A stretch of DNA of 60,599 bases. It comes from CAYUQT01 sp964596165. GTDB taxonomy: Bacteria > Planctomycetota > Phycisphaerae > UBA1845 > JAFGLZ01. Position 1 is the first letter of the stretch, and every line of letters starts with the position of its first letter. A model generated the notes under the pieces. The model saw only the letters and a list, made by a program, of their open reading frames with translations, searched no databases and had not been told where the DNA came from. The DNA is taken from the NCBI GenBank assembly GCA_964596165.1, contig CAZQTW010000039.1, forward strand, positions 1-60,599. The letters are read 5' to 3'. The position numbers and the translations under genes were made by a program. Below are positions 26,701-35,190 of this stretch, piece by piece.

Positions 26701-28564
26701 CCCAGAAGATGCCGTGGCTGATTCCCAGGCTATTCGGATGGCATCGGGGACCGGCCAGATAGAATGCCGAGTAGATGGTCAAGGCGCCCGGCGGGATCTG
26801 GTCGTGAAACCGAGTGTTCAGGTTCCAGATGTCGCCCCCGATGTCGATGCCCACGACCTTGAAATCGCCGTAGGTTCGCTCCCACGCCCCCTCGCCACAC
26901 TGATAGACCTCCGGCGTGTATCCCAGTTCACGGATAAGGCGGCACAGCTCGATGACGTACCGTTCCGCCCCGCCGGACATCATCTCCTTGCCTTTGAAGT
27001 CGAGGAAGAGGTTGGTCACGATGTTGACGACCGAACGCCGCGGTCTGCCCGATAGGATTCGACCTCGCGGCGTCTGCACCGTCCGGACTCCCGCGGGGGC
27101 GGGCAAGGTGGGGGAACCTGTCGCCGGCGCGGATTCCAAGTGCTGAATCCCCCGGTCGGCCAGGGCCGCGATCCGGCTGGCCTGGCCGATGGGGGCGTCC
27201 AAGACGTTGTAGGTGCTCAACCGACCCGAACGTCCGACGAGACGACCGAGAACACGTCCGATGAATCGGAGCCGTTCGCGAAAAGGCCCACGCAGGACGT
27301 TGCTCTTGATCAACTGCAGGATTCGGGCCGCACGGAAGCTCTTGTGCATCTTCCAGCTTTCAAGCGTCCAGGCCAATTGCGTGGCGTCGTTGCGAACGCC
27401 CGACAATACTTCCGCCAGCGCGTGGTGCGACTGCGTCAGCCGGGCAACGTTCGCCTCCGAGTCGGCAAGCTTCTTCTGCAGCGAGTCACGCTCGGCCGTC
27501 CGTGCCTCCAACTCGGCTTGCATCGCCTGCATATGGCGGTCGTGCTCGTCGGAACGGTTCTGTAGGTCCTTCCGAAGCTGTTCCGCCGCTTCAATCTGTG
27601 TGGCGAGAGATCGGTTCTGCCGATCGCATTGTTCCCGAAGTGCTCTCAGTTCCGCATCGTGTCGAGCCAGGGCATCACGATCGGCCGCCATCCGAGCCTC
27701 GGCCGCTTCGACGTCCTTCTGGAGTCGTGCGATGGCCGCGTTTGCCGTCCCCAAAGCGTCCAAATAAAACGTTCGGTCCAGCATCCGGTCGTCATGACCG
27801 ACGGCCTTGCCCTTTGCCGACACATGCGGATCGGGAGTACACAGGAAATACTGCAGGTACAACGTCTGCGGGGCCGCCTGACCGGCACTCAAGACCGACG
27901 CAAACCATCGCCGCTCTTCGTCGGTGTTGACAATAAACCGCAGCCATTCGGCGGTGAGAGCCCTACCGCAGTACCCCGACGCGACAAGCTCCAAGCCGGT
28001 TGCCTTCGCCACGTCGGCGTAATCCTGTCGGAGAAATTCCACGCCGACATCCCAACGGCCCATCGACAGCATCTTGGACCTGTAGGCCAGGTAGATGAGA
28101 CTATCGGGATTGGGGACGATGAAGAGCACCGCCTCCCGGGCGGCGGCCTTCATCTGAGTCAGCGCTCGCTGGAGCATGTCACGGGAGAAATGCTCCAGCA
28201 CCCCGCTGTTCCAGACCACGTCATAACGGCGAGTGCCCACGACCGTGGGCAATTCCATGAGATCGCCCAGAATGAACTGCGATCCCCTTTCGTCTCCGAA
28301 GGCGGCCTGGAACACGGCTTGGGCCTTCGCAATGGCCGTATCGCTGAAGTCCAGCAGATCGGTCGCGTACCCCGCCTTGCGGAGCAGAAGGGACAGGTGG
28401 CCCGATCCGCATCCTGCCTCCAGGAGGCTGCGCGGCGGGGGGAAGCCCCCTTCCGACAACATCCTAACGATTTCATCGGCGAGCCCCGTTTCCGCGGGCG
28501 TGCTTGCCACGGTATAGGACCGCGAAATCGTCTCCCAATCCTCCTTTCTCGGCTGAATGGGCAT
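23741..28564 (-). CDS. Giant methyltransferase - coiled coil - triple glycosyltransferase
   Basis: 1607 residues, one uninterrupted frame. Residues 1-250: class I SAM methyltransferase (LEAGCGSGHLSLLL at 48-61; motif IV region around DVVWNSGVLEHFS). Residues 270-395: charged heptad-rich coiled coil (RLQKDVEAAEARMAADRDA onward). Residues 400-505: basic/linker. Residues 511-870: GT4 domain with GGAERYVIELCRLIRELG, PNFVDTERF, YPRRLYAPRG and the EX7E pair E783/E791. Residues 885-1222: second GT-B module (RPHHLMRAMAQAG, YYGAIAEWFD, SPVKLFEYLAGGKPVVSTG). Residues 1252-1605: third GT-B module, a close paralogue of the 18822-20051 enzyme. Start ATG 28564 follows TAGGAG; 11 bp after the ABC ATPase gene. 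In known ABC-dependent O-antigen systems a methyltransferase with a coiled coil caps chains and GT4 proteins polymerise; here they are fused (role inferred). Confidence 0.92.
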   Translation of the reverse strand: MPIQPRKEDWETISRSYTVASTPAETGLADEIVRMLSEGGFPPPRSLLEAGCGSGHLSLLLRKAGYATDLLDFSDTAIAKAQAVFQAAFGDERGSQFILGDLMELPTVVGTRRYDVVWNSGVLEHFSRDMLQRALTQMKAAAREAVLFIVPNPDSLIYLAYRSKMLSMGRWDVGVEFLRQDYADVAKATGLELVASGYCGRALTAEWLRFIVNTDEERRWFASVLSAGQAAPQTLYLQYFLCTPDPHVSAKGKAVGHDDRMLDRTFYLDALGTANAAIARLQKDVEAAEARMAADRDALARHDAELRALREQCDRQNRSLATQIEAAEQLRKDLQNRSDEHDRHMQAMQAELEARTAERDSLQKKLADSEANVARLTQSHHALAEVLSGVRNDATQLAWTLESWKMHKSFRAARILQLIKSNVLRGPFRERLRFIGRVLGRLVGRSGRLSTYNVLDAPIGQASRIAALADRGIQHLESAPATGSPTLPAPAGVRTVQTPRGRILSGRPRRSVVNIVTNLFLDFKGKEMMSGGAERYVIELCRLIRELGYTPEVYQCGEGAWERTYGDFKVVGIDIGGDIWNLNTRFHDQIPPGALTIYSAFYLAGPRCHPNSLGISHGIFWDSPLLQQPPDHRDWWMNCIHLSIENCSRVVSVDTNTINWLRACRTKQAGKFIHIPNFVDTERFTPSRQRPESNGRIVVLYPRRLYAPRGFWLLAELVPYFLEKYPHVEFHFVGKADEKETEAVRKMERAHGDRVRWYSLDPDGMCQAYRAADIALIPTIESEGTSLSCLEAMASGNAIIATNVGGLPELITDGHNGLLISPTREALKEALERLIDDGELRRRLGHAARQVSLCYGRDIWRSKWRGVLRSMLPETPPAERLRSYEFVHLDAGGITWSRMKQRPHHLMRAMAQAGHGAFFVEDQPAASGESGIPGLTLVGQHDELRITRPILYVYFAYNYEKIRKFDDPMVLYDILDDPRIHEANDRGRPPEANYLHYHNRLLAEADVVITSSRNLHEQFREQRPDILLVPNGVWPADFQLVSATARPADLPPAGRTIVGYYGAIAEWFDFRLLTRVAGARPDYAFVLIGLTNRKADVDRMVEAFPNIRYLGEKPYEELPTYLSHFDVAMIPFVVNDITNAVSPVKLFEYLAGGKPVVSTGFAEIRQYEPVLVAEDAESFVSLVDRALDLRGDPEYLVRARRVVEANTWQSRAATIIDALDRLENPAKRRAAFSAHNRKQEDGLQRALASEQDCVFCFPAPSVPWGYMFQRPQQLARSFRRLGYPVIYAVDPDMPYTPDSQVKDVLSVAEGPLLYRDDKTGRRIRDLGRPVVCWQYWPHQAAYVRSLPAGSRRIYDCLDDTACFTPYPELERDHAEALASADLVLASASELLDRVSQLRPDALHLPNGAWYEDFAEPQPCDWPELDALRARSPVLIGYYGALAEWIDWNLLEQLVRLRRDWSFVLVGELVRDKAGSYERGQTLSEEPNVEVWPRQPYQRLGYLLSKLDVATIPFVVTRLTHAVSPIKLFEYMAGGKPVVSTPLRECAKYPLVRLAGTPAEFAEAIEASLVDGRSPEHRAKLQACGAENSWIARAETVVARLKTKGILR

Positions 28565-28575
28565 ACGGGCTTCTC

Positions 28576-29967
28576 CTAGGACGACACGCGTGCGGCCGCG
28601 ATGGAATGGTCGAGTCGTACGAGCCCGCCGATCATCCGAAACCGGCTGGGATCGGCACGCGACTCGATCGTCAACGGTAAGGCGTCATGGGCATAACAGA
28701 GAATCTCCGAAAACTGTTCTCCTTGAACCCCCAGCGTGATGAAGTACGTGTCCGCGCGCAGGTCACACTTGATGACCGTCTCGATGACGACTTCACCGTC
28801 GGCATCTAATGCGGAGACGCCGAGATCCTGGCTCCGCTTGGAAAAACCGAAAATGTCCGTGCCGTAGCGATCCCGGATCAGTACGCCGAAGACGAAGGCG
28901 GCCTGGGGCTGATTGGCCCGTAGCCGGGCGACCACCGCCACACGATCTCCCTCGTACACGACGCCCGGTCCGCGCTGGGGCAGCCGGAGCTCGGCCGCCA
29001 CTACTTCCAGGGCGAGACTCCCTTGCAAGCGATCTCGCGATGCCGTACGCGCATCGTAGCGGCTTAGAACACACCCGGGATCCTCCGAAGCCCCGTCGCC
29101 CGTCGGCGTTCCCGATGGCGGACGTGCCGGCGGACTCGCGCTGACCTGCTCGGCCAGCAGGTCGGTCAGGTACGCGTCGCAGGTGCGTGAGGTGTCGCCC
29201 TGCGCTTTCACCTGTCCGCGCTCCAGATAGATGGCCGTGTCGCAGATGCTCCGCACGAGTTCAAGACTGTGGCTGACGAACAAGATCACGACACCCTGTT
29301 CCCGCAATTCGTCCAGACGACGGTAGCATCGCCTCTGAAATGAGGCGTCCCCGACGGCCAACGCCTCATCGACGATGAGAATATCGGGATCGAGCGTCGC
29401 CTGAACCGCGAATGCGAGGCGCATCACCATGCCGGTCGAGTACGTCTTGATCGGTTGGTCGATGAACTCGCCAATGTCGGCAAAGCCGGCGATGGCGTCG
29501 AACCGATCGGCGATCTCGCTCGGATTCAACCCCAGAATGGCCCCGTTCAGGTACACGTTTTCACGACCCGTGAATTCCGGGTTGAAACCCGAGCCAAGCT
29601 CGAGAATGGCGTGCACGCGCCCGTGGACCCTGACGTCGCCTTCGGTCGGCCGAAGCGTTCCGGCGATGATCTGCAACAAGGTGCTCTTGCCGGAACCGTT
29701 ACGCCCGATGATGCCGACCGCCTGGCCTCGCCGAACCTCGAAGCTGACATGTCGCAGCGCCCAAAACTCCCGAAAAAACTGACGTCGTCCGTGCCACAGC
29801 GTCTGCTTGAGCCGGTCGATCGGACGCCCGTAAATCTCATAGCACTTGCCGATGTCCCGGACCGCGATGGCGATCTCTTCACGTGCGGCCTCGACCGTCG
29901 CGTGCGCGGGCTCATCGTTCCTTGCGGCGGACGGTGAGAAGGCGGACCGGCTAGAGGACATCCGCAA
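28576..29967 (-). CDS. wzt: Polysaccharide ABC exporter ATPase with C-terminal glycan-binding domain
   Basis: 463 residues. ATPase: Walker A GRNGSGKS (88-95), signature YSTGM (176-180, the variant usual in Wzt/TagH), Walker B ILIVDE (D200/E201) and the switch His in LFVSHS. Residues about 290-463 form the Wzt C-terminal beta-sandwich, which in O8/O9a-type systems recognises the capped chain end. Overlaps the permease gene by 17 bp (alternative ATG 29961). The presence of the C-terminal domain argues for export coupled to a terminal cap, consistent with the methyltransferase encoded next. Confidence 0.93.
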   Translation of the reverse strand: MRMSSSRSAFSPSAARNDEPAHATVEAAREEIAIAVRDIGKCYEIYGRPIDRLKQTLWHGRRQFFREFWALRHVSFEVRRGQAVGIIGRNGSGKSTLLQIIAGTLRPTEGDVRVHGRVHAILELGSGFNPEFTGRENVYLNGAILGLNPSEIADRFDAIAGFADIGEFIDQPIKTYSTGMVMRLAFAVQATLDPDILIVDEALAVGDASFQRRCYRRLDELREQGVVILFVSHSLELVRSICDTAIYLERGQVKAQGDTSRTCDAYLTDLLAEQVSASPPARPPSGTPTGDGASEDPGCVLSRYDARTASRDRLQGSLALEVVAAELRLPQRGPGVVYEGDRVAVVARLRANQPQAAFVFGVLIRDRYGTDIFGFSKRSQDLGVSALDADGEVVIETVIKCDLRADTYFITLGVQGEQFSEILCYAHDALPLTIESRADPSRFRMIGGLVRLDHSIAAARVSS

Positions 29968-30841
29968 ACCCTCGCTTGGTCTTCATGAACCAGGCGTAGC
30001 CCAGTTGCGCCACGACCACCGACAGAAGAGTGATACACCCCCACTGTATCCAGTTCGGATACATCCCCCAAATCAGAACCATCCGTCCCCACTCCACCGC
30101 CTGACCGAGCGGATTGAACTCCATGACCGACCGAAAGGGCTGCGGCACCGCGGACATGGGGTAGAAGATGGGCGGCATGAACAGCAAACCCTGCAGCGCA
30201 ATCGTGATCGCGTGTCCCACGGCGCGCAGATACACGCCCAGCGAGGCAAACAGCCAGCCAAACCCCAGCGTGAACAACCCGATCGGGATCAAGACGATTG
30301 GCAGGCAATACATCGTCGGCGAAACCGAGTGCAGAAGAATCCCGATGCCCGCCACCAGAATGAACAGGCTTACGCAGGACAGCAGAAGGCTCGACAGGAG
30401 AACGGAAACGGGCAGAATCTCCAACGGAAAGACAACCTTCTTTACGAAGTTCGGATTCCCCACGATCAGCAGCGGCGCCCGCGATACGCATTCGGCGAAC
30501 AAGTTGAAGACGATCAGCCCACAAAACATCGTGAGGGCGAATTCCGACTTCGATTCGGTCGTATTCACGTTCCAGCGGGCCTTGAAGACGACGCTGAATA
30601 CGAACGTATAGACCGTCAGCATCAGCAAAGGGTTGATCGCGGACCAAAACAGGCCGAGCTTGGACCCTTTGTACCGACCCAGGATCTCCCGCTTGGCGAA
30701 CTGCCAGATCAAATAGCGGTGAACCCACAGGTTGATCCATGCCCCCAGCGGGTTCAGAAGGGCCGCAAGGGACTGGCCGCGAGCGCTGATCCAGACGGCA
30801 TCCCCGGGTGTCTCCGTGAGCTTGGCGCCGGATTCCGTCAT
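29951..30841 (-). CDS. wzm: Polysaccharide ABC exporter permease
   Basis: 296 residues with six membrane segments and the ABC-2 permease pattern: RYLIWQFAKREILGRYKGS amphipathic lead-in, LGLFWSAINPLLMLTVYTFV, and the FMPPIFYPMSAVP and NPLGQAVEWGR segments. Exports undecaprenyl-linked polysaccharide with the ATPase encoded next. Start set at ATG 30841; an in-frame start at 30901 would add 20 residues with no membrane role. First gene of the minus-strand operon, 178 bp after a good promoter. Confidence 0.92.
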   Translation of the reverse strand: MTESGAKLTETPGDAVWISARGQSLAALLNPLGAWINLWVHRYLIWQFAKREILGRYKGSKLGLFWSAINPLLMLTVYTFVFSVVFKARWNVNTTESKSEFALTMFCGLIVFNLFAECVSRAPLLIVGNPNFVKKVVFPLEILPVSVLLSSLLLSCVSLFILVAGIGILLHSVSPTMYCLPIVLIPIGLFTLGFGWLFASLGVYLRAVGHAITIALQGLLFMPPIFYPMSAVPQPFRSVMEFNPLGQAVEWGRMVLIWGMYPNWIQWGCITLLSVVVAQLGYAWFMKTKRGFADVL

Positions 30842-31025
30842 GGCAACCGTCTGATGACCCCCATCGCACACTATGGCACGGCTTCTCAATGGTAACGTCA
30901 ACGCTCTGGCCCGGTTACGCTACGTCGTTAAGGGCGACAAGAAACCACGGTTGATCGACCCTTGGGGGCTGCCCATGGCATGTCGGCTGACAAAGCATAC
31001 CACCGAACTGCAGGCACAACCCACA

Positions 31026-31054
31026 ACTATGAACCCTCCCCCACGCCCTGTCAA
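31026..31054 (-). promoter_or_regulatory. Promoter of the polysaccharide export operon
   Basis: Minus strand: perfect -35 TTGACA (31049-31054), 17 bp, -10 CATAGT (31026-31031). It reads into wzm with a leader of about 180 nt and could drive everything down to 18822. A weak divergent pair on the plus strand (TTGACG 31067-31072, 17 bp, TTGGAT 31090-31095) may serve the glycosyltransferase at 31169. The rest of the 327-bp gap 30842-31168 holds no recognised gene. Confidence 0.6.
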
Positions 31055-31168
31055 GCGAATGCCGGCTTGACGGAAGCCCGTCCGCCGGTTTGGATGAAGG
31101 TCTCGGCGAACGACCCGTGAGGCAGTCGGATCACACGCCTTGCGGGCATCGAAAAGGGGAGCCGACCA

Positions 31169-32326
31169 ATGGCAGGCGAGGATCTGCGGCCCTTCGTCTT
31201 TCTGGCGGCGACGCCGTTTGACAACGTGCTGAGCGGGCGCACCCGTCGCCTCGCCGAACAGCTCAGCCTCCGTGGCCACGACGTGGTCTTCGTCGAGCTG
31301 CCCAGTACGCGCTGCGCGGTGCGGGCATTTCCGCATTTCGGTCCCGCGAAGATCCCCGGCACCACCTTGGGCGTGGTGCGTCTCTGTCCGCTTCCCGCCT
31401 ATCTCCGCATGGTCGGCACCCCGATTGCCCGCTGGTGGAACACCTACGCCGTCGGCCGCCTCAAACGATGGATCCCCATGCTGGAGCGGTCGGTGCTGGT
31501 CGCTTCCACCCCCTGGTGGTCGCAAATCGCTCAATCGCTACCCTGTGCCCTCCGCTGCTACGACTACATCGATCATGTCTCCGTTCAGGCCGGTCCCGCT
31601 CGGGCCGATCTCTTCGAGGAATGGGACCGCGTTTTGCTCCGTGCCGGCGATCTGGTGACCACGGTCAGCGAACCGTTGCGGGCCGACCTGGTTCGACGGT
31701 TCGATGCCGACCGGGTGTTTCTGATTCCCAACGGCGTGCCGAGCGATTGGCTCGACCGCGACGTGGAACCGGTCCCTCGTTCGCTTCTCACGCCCCATCG
31801 GGGTCGGGTCCTTGCCGGCTTTTTCGGCTCCTTGTTCGAATGGATCGACATGGACCTGTTGGCCCGCACCGCCCGCCGGTTGCCGCACGTGGAATTCGCA
31901 TGCGTGGGTCCGCGGCGCCGGGGCGTCGATCTCGGCCCCTTGACCGCCCTCGCGAACGTTCGGGTGTTACCCGCCGTTCCGTTTGCCGAGGCGCCGAGGT
32001 GGATCAAGGCCTTCGACGTGTGTCTGATTCCATTCAAGCGGGATGTGGTTTCCGAATGCGCCGACCCGCTGAAACTCTATGAGTACTGCGCCCTGGGCAA
32101 ACCCGTCGTCGGCACGGTCCCCTTCTGTGTGGAGGGCCGGCCGGCCCCGATCACCGTCGCGGATAATGCCGACGCCTTCGCTCGTGCCATCGAGCGTGCC
32201 GTCGCGGAAGACGTTCAAGAGCGGCGCGCGGAGCGGATCGATTTTGCCCGTCGGCACACCTGGGAACGAAGGGCGGCCGACTTCGAGCGGGCGGTCGAGA
32301 CGGTTCTCCGCTCCCGTTCACGATAG
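31169..32326 (+). CDS. Glycosyltransferase (GT-B)
   Basis: 385 residues. N-terminal half: FLAATPFDNVLSGRTRRLAE and YDYIDHVSVQAGP; C-terminal half: AGFFGSLFEWIDMDLLARTA, PFAEAPRWIKAFDVCLIPF and DPLKLYEYCALGKPVV. Same subfamily as the second and third modules of the giant protein and the enzyme at 18822. GGGAG precedes the ATG. Its stop overlaps the stop region of the convergent gene (9 bp). Confidence 0.88.
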   Translation: MAGEDLRPFVFLAATPFDNVLSGRTRRLAEQLSLRGHDVVFVELPSTRCAVRAFPHFGPAKIPGTTLGVVRLCPLPAYLRMVGTPIARWWNTYAVGRLKRWIPMLERSVLVASTPWWSQIAQSLPCALRCYDYIDHVSVQAGPARADLFEEWDRVLLRAGDLVTTVSEPLRADLVRRFDADRVFLIPNGVPSDWLDRDVEPVPRSLLTPHRGRVLAGFFGSLFEWIDMDLLARTARRLPHVEFACVGPRRRGVDLGPLTALANVRVLPAVPFAEAPRWIKAFDVCLIPFKRDVVSECADPLKLYEYCALGKPVVGTVPFCVEGRPAPITVADNADAFARAIERAVAEDVQERRAERIDFARRHTWERRAADFERAVETVLRSRSR

Positions 32327-33424
32327 GCGACCGCCCAGGGCGAATCGGTAAGCTTCCAGCGTTTTCGAGGCGGCCGCCTCCCACGTATAGTCTCGGGCAA
32401 TGCGATCGCGCAACCCCGCCACCGGGCCTTGCAATGAGGCCGTCTCGATCGCGGCTCGAATCGAGGCGGGGTCGTCCGGCCGGCAGTAGCGGGCGCCGTC
32501 CCCCAGGTACTCGCGAACGCAGCCGTGCGGTGTCGCCGCGATCGCACAATCGCACAACGCGGCCTCCAGGTTGACCAAGCCCGGCGTCTCGTACCAACTT
32601 GCGCACACGTGAACGAGCGCCGAGCGGTACAGGTCGCGGAGTTCAGCCGGACCCTGAAAGTCGACGAAGCGAACCGTGGGTCCGGCTTCCCGTCGACAAC
32701 GCCGAAAGTAGCCGCGCGTGTACCGCCCCGGCCGGCCGACCAACGTCAACGGTATCCCCGTTCCCGCCAGGGCGCGGATCACCGCCAATTGGTTCTTCCG
32801 CGGTTCGATTCTGCCTACACACAACACTCCCTTCCGGTTGTGCGGCCAGGGCTCCCGGGCCGGACGATAAAACTCCGCGTCCGCCGCGTTGGGCACGATC
32901 ACCGACGGCGGACAGACGCCGAAGTACCGCTCGATCTGTTCTTGTTCCGCTCGGCTGTTGGGCAGCAGCACCGCGACCGTCCGCAACAACGACTCCGCGG
33001 ATGAACGAAACCTGCCCGGCGGCTTCCTCCAGGCGAACGGGTTCGGACGCCTCAGACATTCGAGCCCCCACTGTTGGAGCAACCGCAGGCTGCGATAGCT
33101 CTCGCTTCCCAAAACACGGGCCAAGAAACCCTGGAGTCCCACACGCCCGGCACGATCGAATTCGTCGCTCGGCCAGTAGATGGGGCTAAGGACGGCCGGC
33201 GTCCTTCGCGCTCGAAGTCGACGACCATGTGACTCGTTCTCCCACAGTCGATCGAGATGAAACAAATGGACGAGATCGTACCCTGCCGGCTCGGCGTCCC
33301 GATCGTGCGACAGGTCCACCACCACCCCACGCCGTCGAAGTGCCGTGGCCGTCGCCAGAATCTGAACGGTGTCGCCTCCCGCCTGACGGGTCAGGTTCTC
33401 GCGGACTAACCAGAGGACTCGCAT
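32318..33424 (-). CDS. GT4-type glycosyltransferase
   Basis: 368 residues, GT-B fold of family 4: VLWLVRENLTRQAGGDTVQI at the N-terminus, VPNAADAEFYRPA, GVLCVGRIEPRKNQ, and ASWYETPGLVNLEAALCDCA (E-x7-E). Start ATG 33424; the frame also has a TTG at 33427. It has its own promoter (33484-33511). Retaining sugar transfer from a nucleotide sugar is the family role; substrate unknown. Confidence 0.9.
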   Translation of the reverse strand: MRVLWLVRENLTRQAGGDTVQILATATALRRRGVVVDLSHDRDAEPAGYDLVHLFHLDRLWENESHGRRLRARRTPAVLSPIYWPSDEFDRAGRVGLQGFLARVLGSESYRSLRLLQQWGLECLRRPNPFAWRKPPGRFRSSAESLLRTVAVLLPNSRAEQEQIERYFGVCPPSVIVPNAADAEFYRPAREPWPHNRKGVLCVGRIEPRKNQLAVIRALAGTGIPLTLVGRPGRYTRGYFRRCRREAGPTVRFVDFQGPAELRDLYRSALVHVCASWYETPGLVNLEAALCDCAIAATPHGCVREYLGDGARYCRPDDPASIRAAIETASLQGPVAGLRDRIARDYTWEAAASKTLEAYRFALGGRLS

Positions 33425-33483
33425 CAAACTTGCATACCCACGATCTTCATCCTACGATTACCGCTCCACTAGGACACCCGCGA

Positions 33484-33511
33484 ATTATACCGGGCCACCA
33501 AGAGGTGTCAG
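33484..33511 (-). promoter_or_regulatory. Promoter of the GT4 gene, overlapping the wecB ribosome site
   Basis: Minus strand: -35 CTGACA (33506-33511), 16 bp, perfect -10 TATAAT (33484-33489), giving a leader of about 50 nt to the ATG at 33424. The -35 lies in the ribosome-binding region of wecB on the opposite strand, so the two divergent genes share almost no intergenic space (89 bp). Confidence 0.65.
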
Positions 33512-33513
33512 TG

Positions 33514-34644
33514 ATGAAGCGAATTCTTATTGTCTACGGAACTCGACCCGAGGCGATCAAGCTCTCGCCGGTCATCCGGGCCCTGCGACAGTATCCCGAC
33601 CGCGCAGCGCTAACGTTGTGTTCGACCGGCCAGCATCGAGAAATGTTGGACGAAACCCTGGCGGCACTGGAATTGCGTTCGGACATGGACCTCCAGGTGA
33701 TGCAGACGGCCCAGCATCCGACAGACCTGCTCGGTCGTCTGCTCATCGCTCTTCGTCCCGTCATGGACCGGGTCAAACCGGATGTCGTCGTCGTCCAGGG
33801 CGACACGACAACCGTGACCGCCGCGGCCTTTGCCGGGTACCTCCAGGGCGCTACGGTGGCCCATGTCGAAGCAGGCCTGCGTACGCGAAACAAGCGGGTC
33901 CCCTATCCCGAGGAGATGAATCGACGGGTAACGGGCGTCTTGGCGGATTACCACTTCGCCCCGACCGACCCGGCCAGAGAAGCGCTGTTGGCCGAGGGGA
34001 CCCCCTCGGAGAGCATCTTCGTCACCGGCAATACCGTCGTGGACGCCCTTCGATGGATGCGATCGAGGGTGGCTGATCGTTGTCTCCCGGCCGGACTGGA
34101 CCCCGCCAAGGCCCGCCTCATTCTGGTTACTGCCCATCGGCGAGAGAGTTTCGGCGAACCCTTCCGGAACCTCTGCCAAGCCCTGCGGGATGTCGCCGAA
34201 CGCTTTCAGGACGTCCAAATGGTGTACCCCGTTCACCTGAATCCGAACGTTCGCAAACCGGTGCGGGAGATTCTCGATGGGTGTGAACGGATCAAGTTGA
34301 TCGAACCGCTGGGATACGCCGACTTCGTCTCGCTCATGGTCCGGAGTCACCTGATCCTGACGGATTCGGGGGGGATTCAGGAAGAGGCGCCGGCTTTGGG
34401 AATACCCGTCCTGGTTCTTCGAGACAACACCGAGCGCCCCGAGGGGGTGAAAGCGGGTGTGGTCCGACTCGTGGGTACCGAACCGCGGCGGATCGTCGCC
34501 GAAGCCTCACGGTTGCTCTCGGACCCGGCGGCCTATTCGGCTATGGCCCGGAGGGTGGACGTATACGGCGATGGCTTGGCCTCCACGCGCATCGCCGAGG
34601 TCATCCTGGAGGGACGGATGACGACGCCTCCGTTTCGACCTTAG
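33514..34644 (+). CDS. wecB: UDP-N-acetylglucosamine 2-epimerase (non-hydrolysing)
   Basis: Makes UDP-ManNAc from UDP-GlcNAc, a precursor for surface glycans. 376 residues with family motifs in order: VYGTRPEAIKLSPVI, TGQHREML, VQGDTTTVTAAAF, AHVEAGLRT, YPEEMNR, VTAHRRESFG, TDSGGIQEEAP and LRDNTERPEG. Start ATG 33514 with AGAGG 9 nt upstream. No ManNAc dehydrogenase (WecC) is in the window. Implies ManNAc or a derivative in the glycan (inference). Confidence 0.95.
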   Translation: MKRILIVYGTRPEAIKLSPVIRALRQYPDRAALTLCSTGQHREMLDETLAALELRSDMDLQVMQTAQHPTDLLGRLLIALRPVMDRVKPDVVVVQGDTTTVTAAAFAGYLQGATVAHVEAGLRTRNKRVPYPEEMNRRVTGVLADYHFAPTDPAREALLAEGTPSESIFVTGNTVVDALRWMRSRVADRCLPAGLDPAKARLILVTAHRRESFGEPFRNLCQALRDVAERFQDVQMVYPVHLNPNVRKPVREILDGCERIKLIEPLGYADFVSLMVRSHLILTDSGGIQEEAPALGIPVLVLRDNTERPEGVKAGVVRLVGTEPRRIVAEASRLLSDPAAYSAMARRVDVYGDGLASTRIAEVILEGRMTTPPFRP

Positions 34645-35190
34645 GGTGCCCAGCCGACAGGGGAAGCAGCCGGGTCCTGTGACTGGAACTGGTCTTATGG
34701 ACCCGTGACGTCGCTTCTCCCAAAGCCTCCGGGCGGACCTTCCGATTCGAGTCTGTACCAACCGCCTTTCTTGTTCATCTACGTTGAGTTACACCCATCA
34801 TGACCCCACCGAATCGTCCATACCCGTGGGGTCCGTTGCCCTGCCCGGGTGCCTGATACACCCGGTCCGTTCGTTCAGGCCCGATGTTATCGGATCCTAT
34901 TATTCGCCATCGGTGTCCCAGGGGTTCTTCCAAGTCCGCCTGCGACTTCCTGATGAGGCCCCTCACCTTATCCGGATGCGGAGTGTCGAAATGACGGGGT
35001 TTCAGTGTCCCAAGCCAGGGTGTCCTGACGGTTTCTTCCGATCGGGCTACCGTGCCGTCGAGCTCTTCACGGATGCACCGTGCCGACAGTTGATAAGTCG
35101 AGCGTCGGCGATGCCGATAGAGGATGGGGGGAGAAAGCGTGTGTTCAGCTTCCATTCGGCCCATTCCGGATTCAAGGGTCTGCGAACAAC
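34645..35190. other. Intergenic stretch, no gene supported
   Basis: 546 bp. Open frames exist on both strands, but none has family resemblance and all look like GC-driven chance frames. No terminator with a T-tract and no paired promoter elements found. Confidence 0.45.

Noticed and set aside
32318..32326. Overlapping convergent stops as a sign of gene fusion or frameshift
   Set aside because: Both glycosyltransferases are complete at their C-termini; a short tail-to-tail overlap is ordinary.
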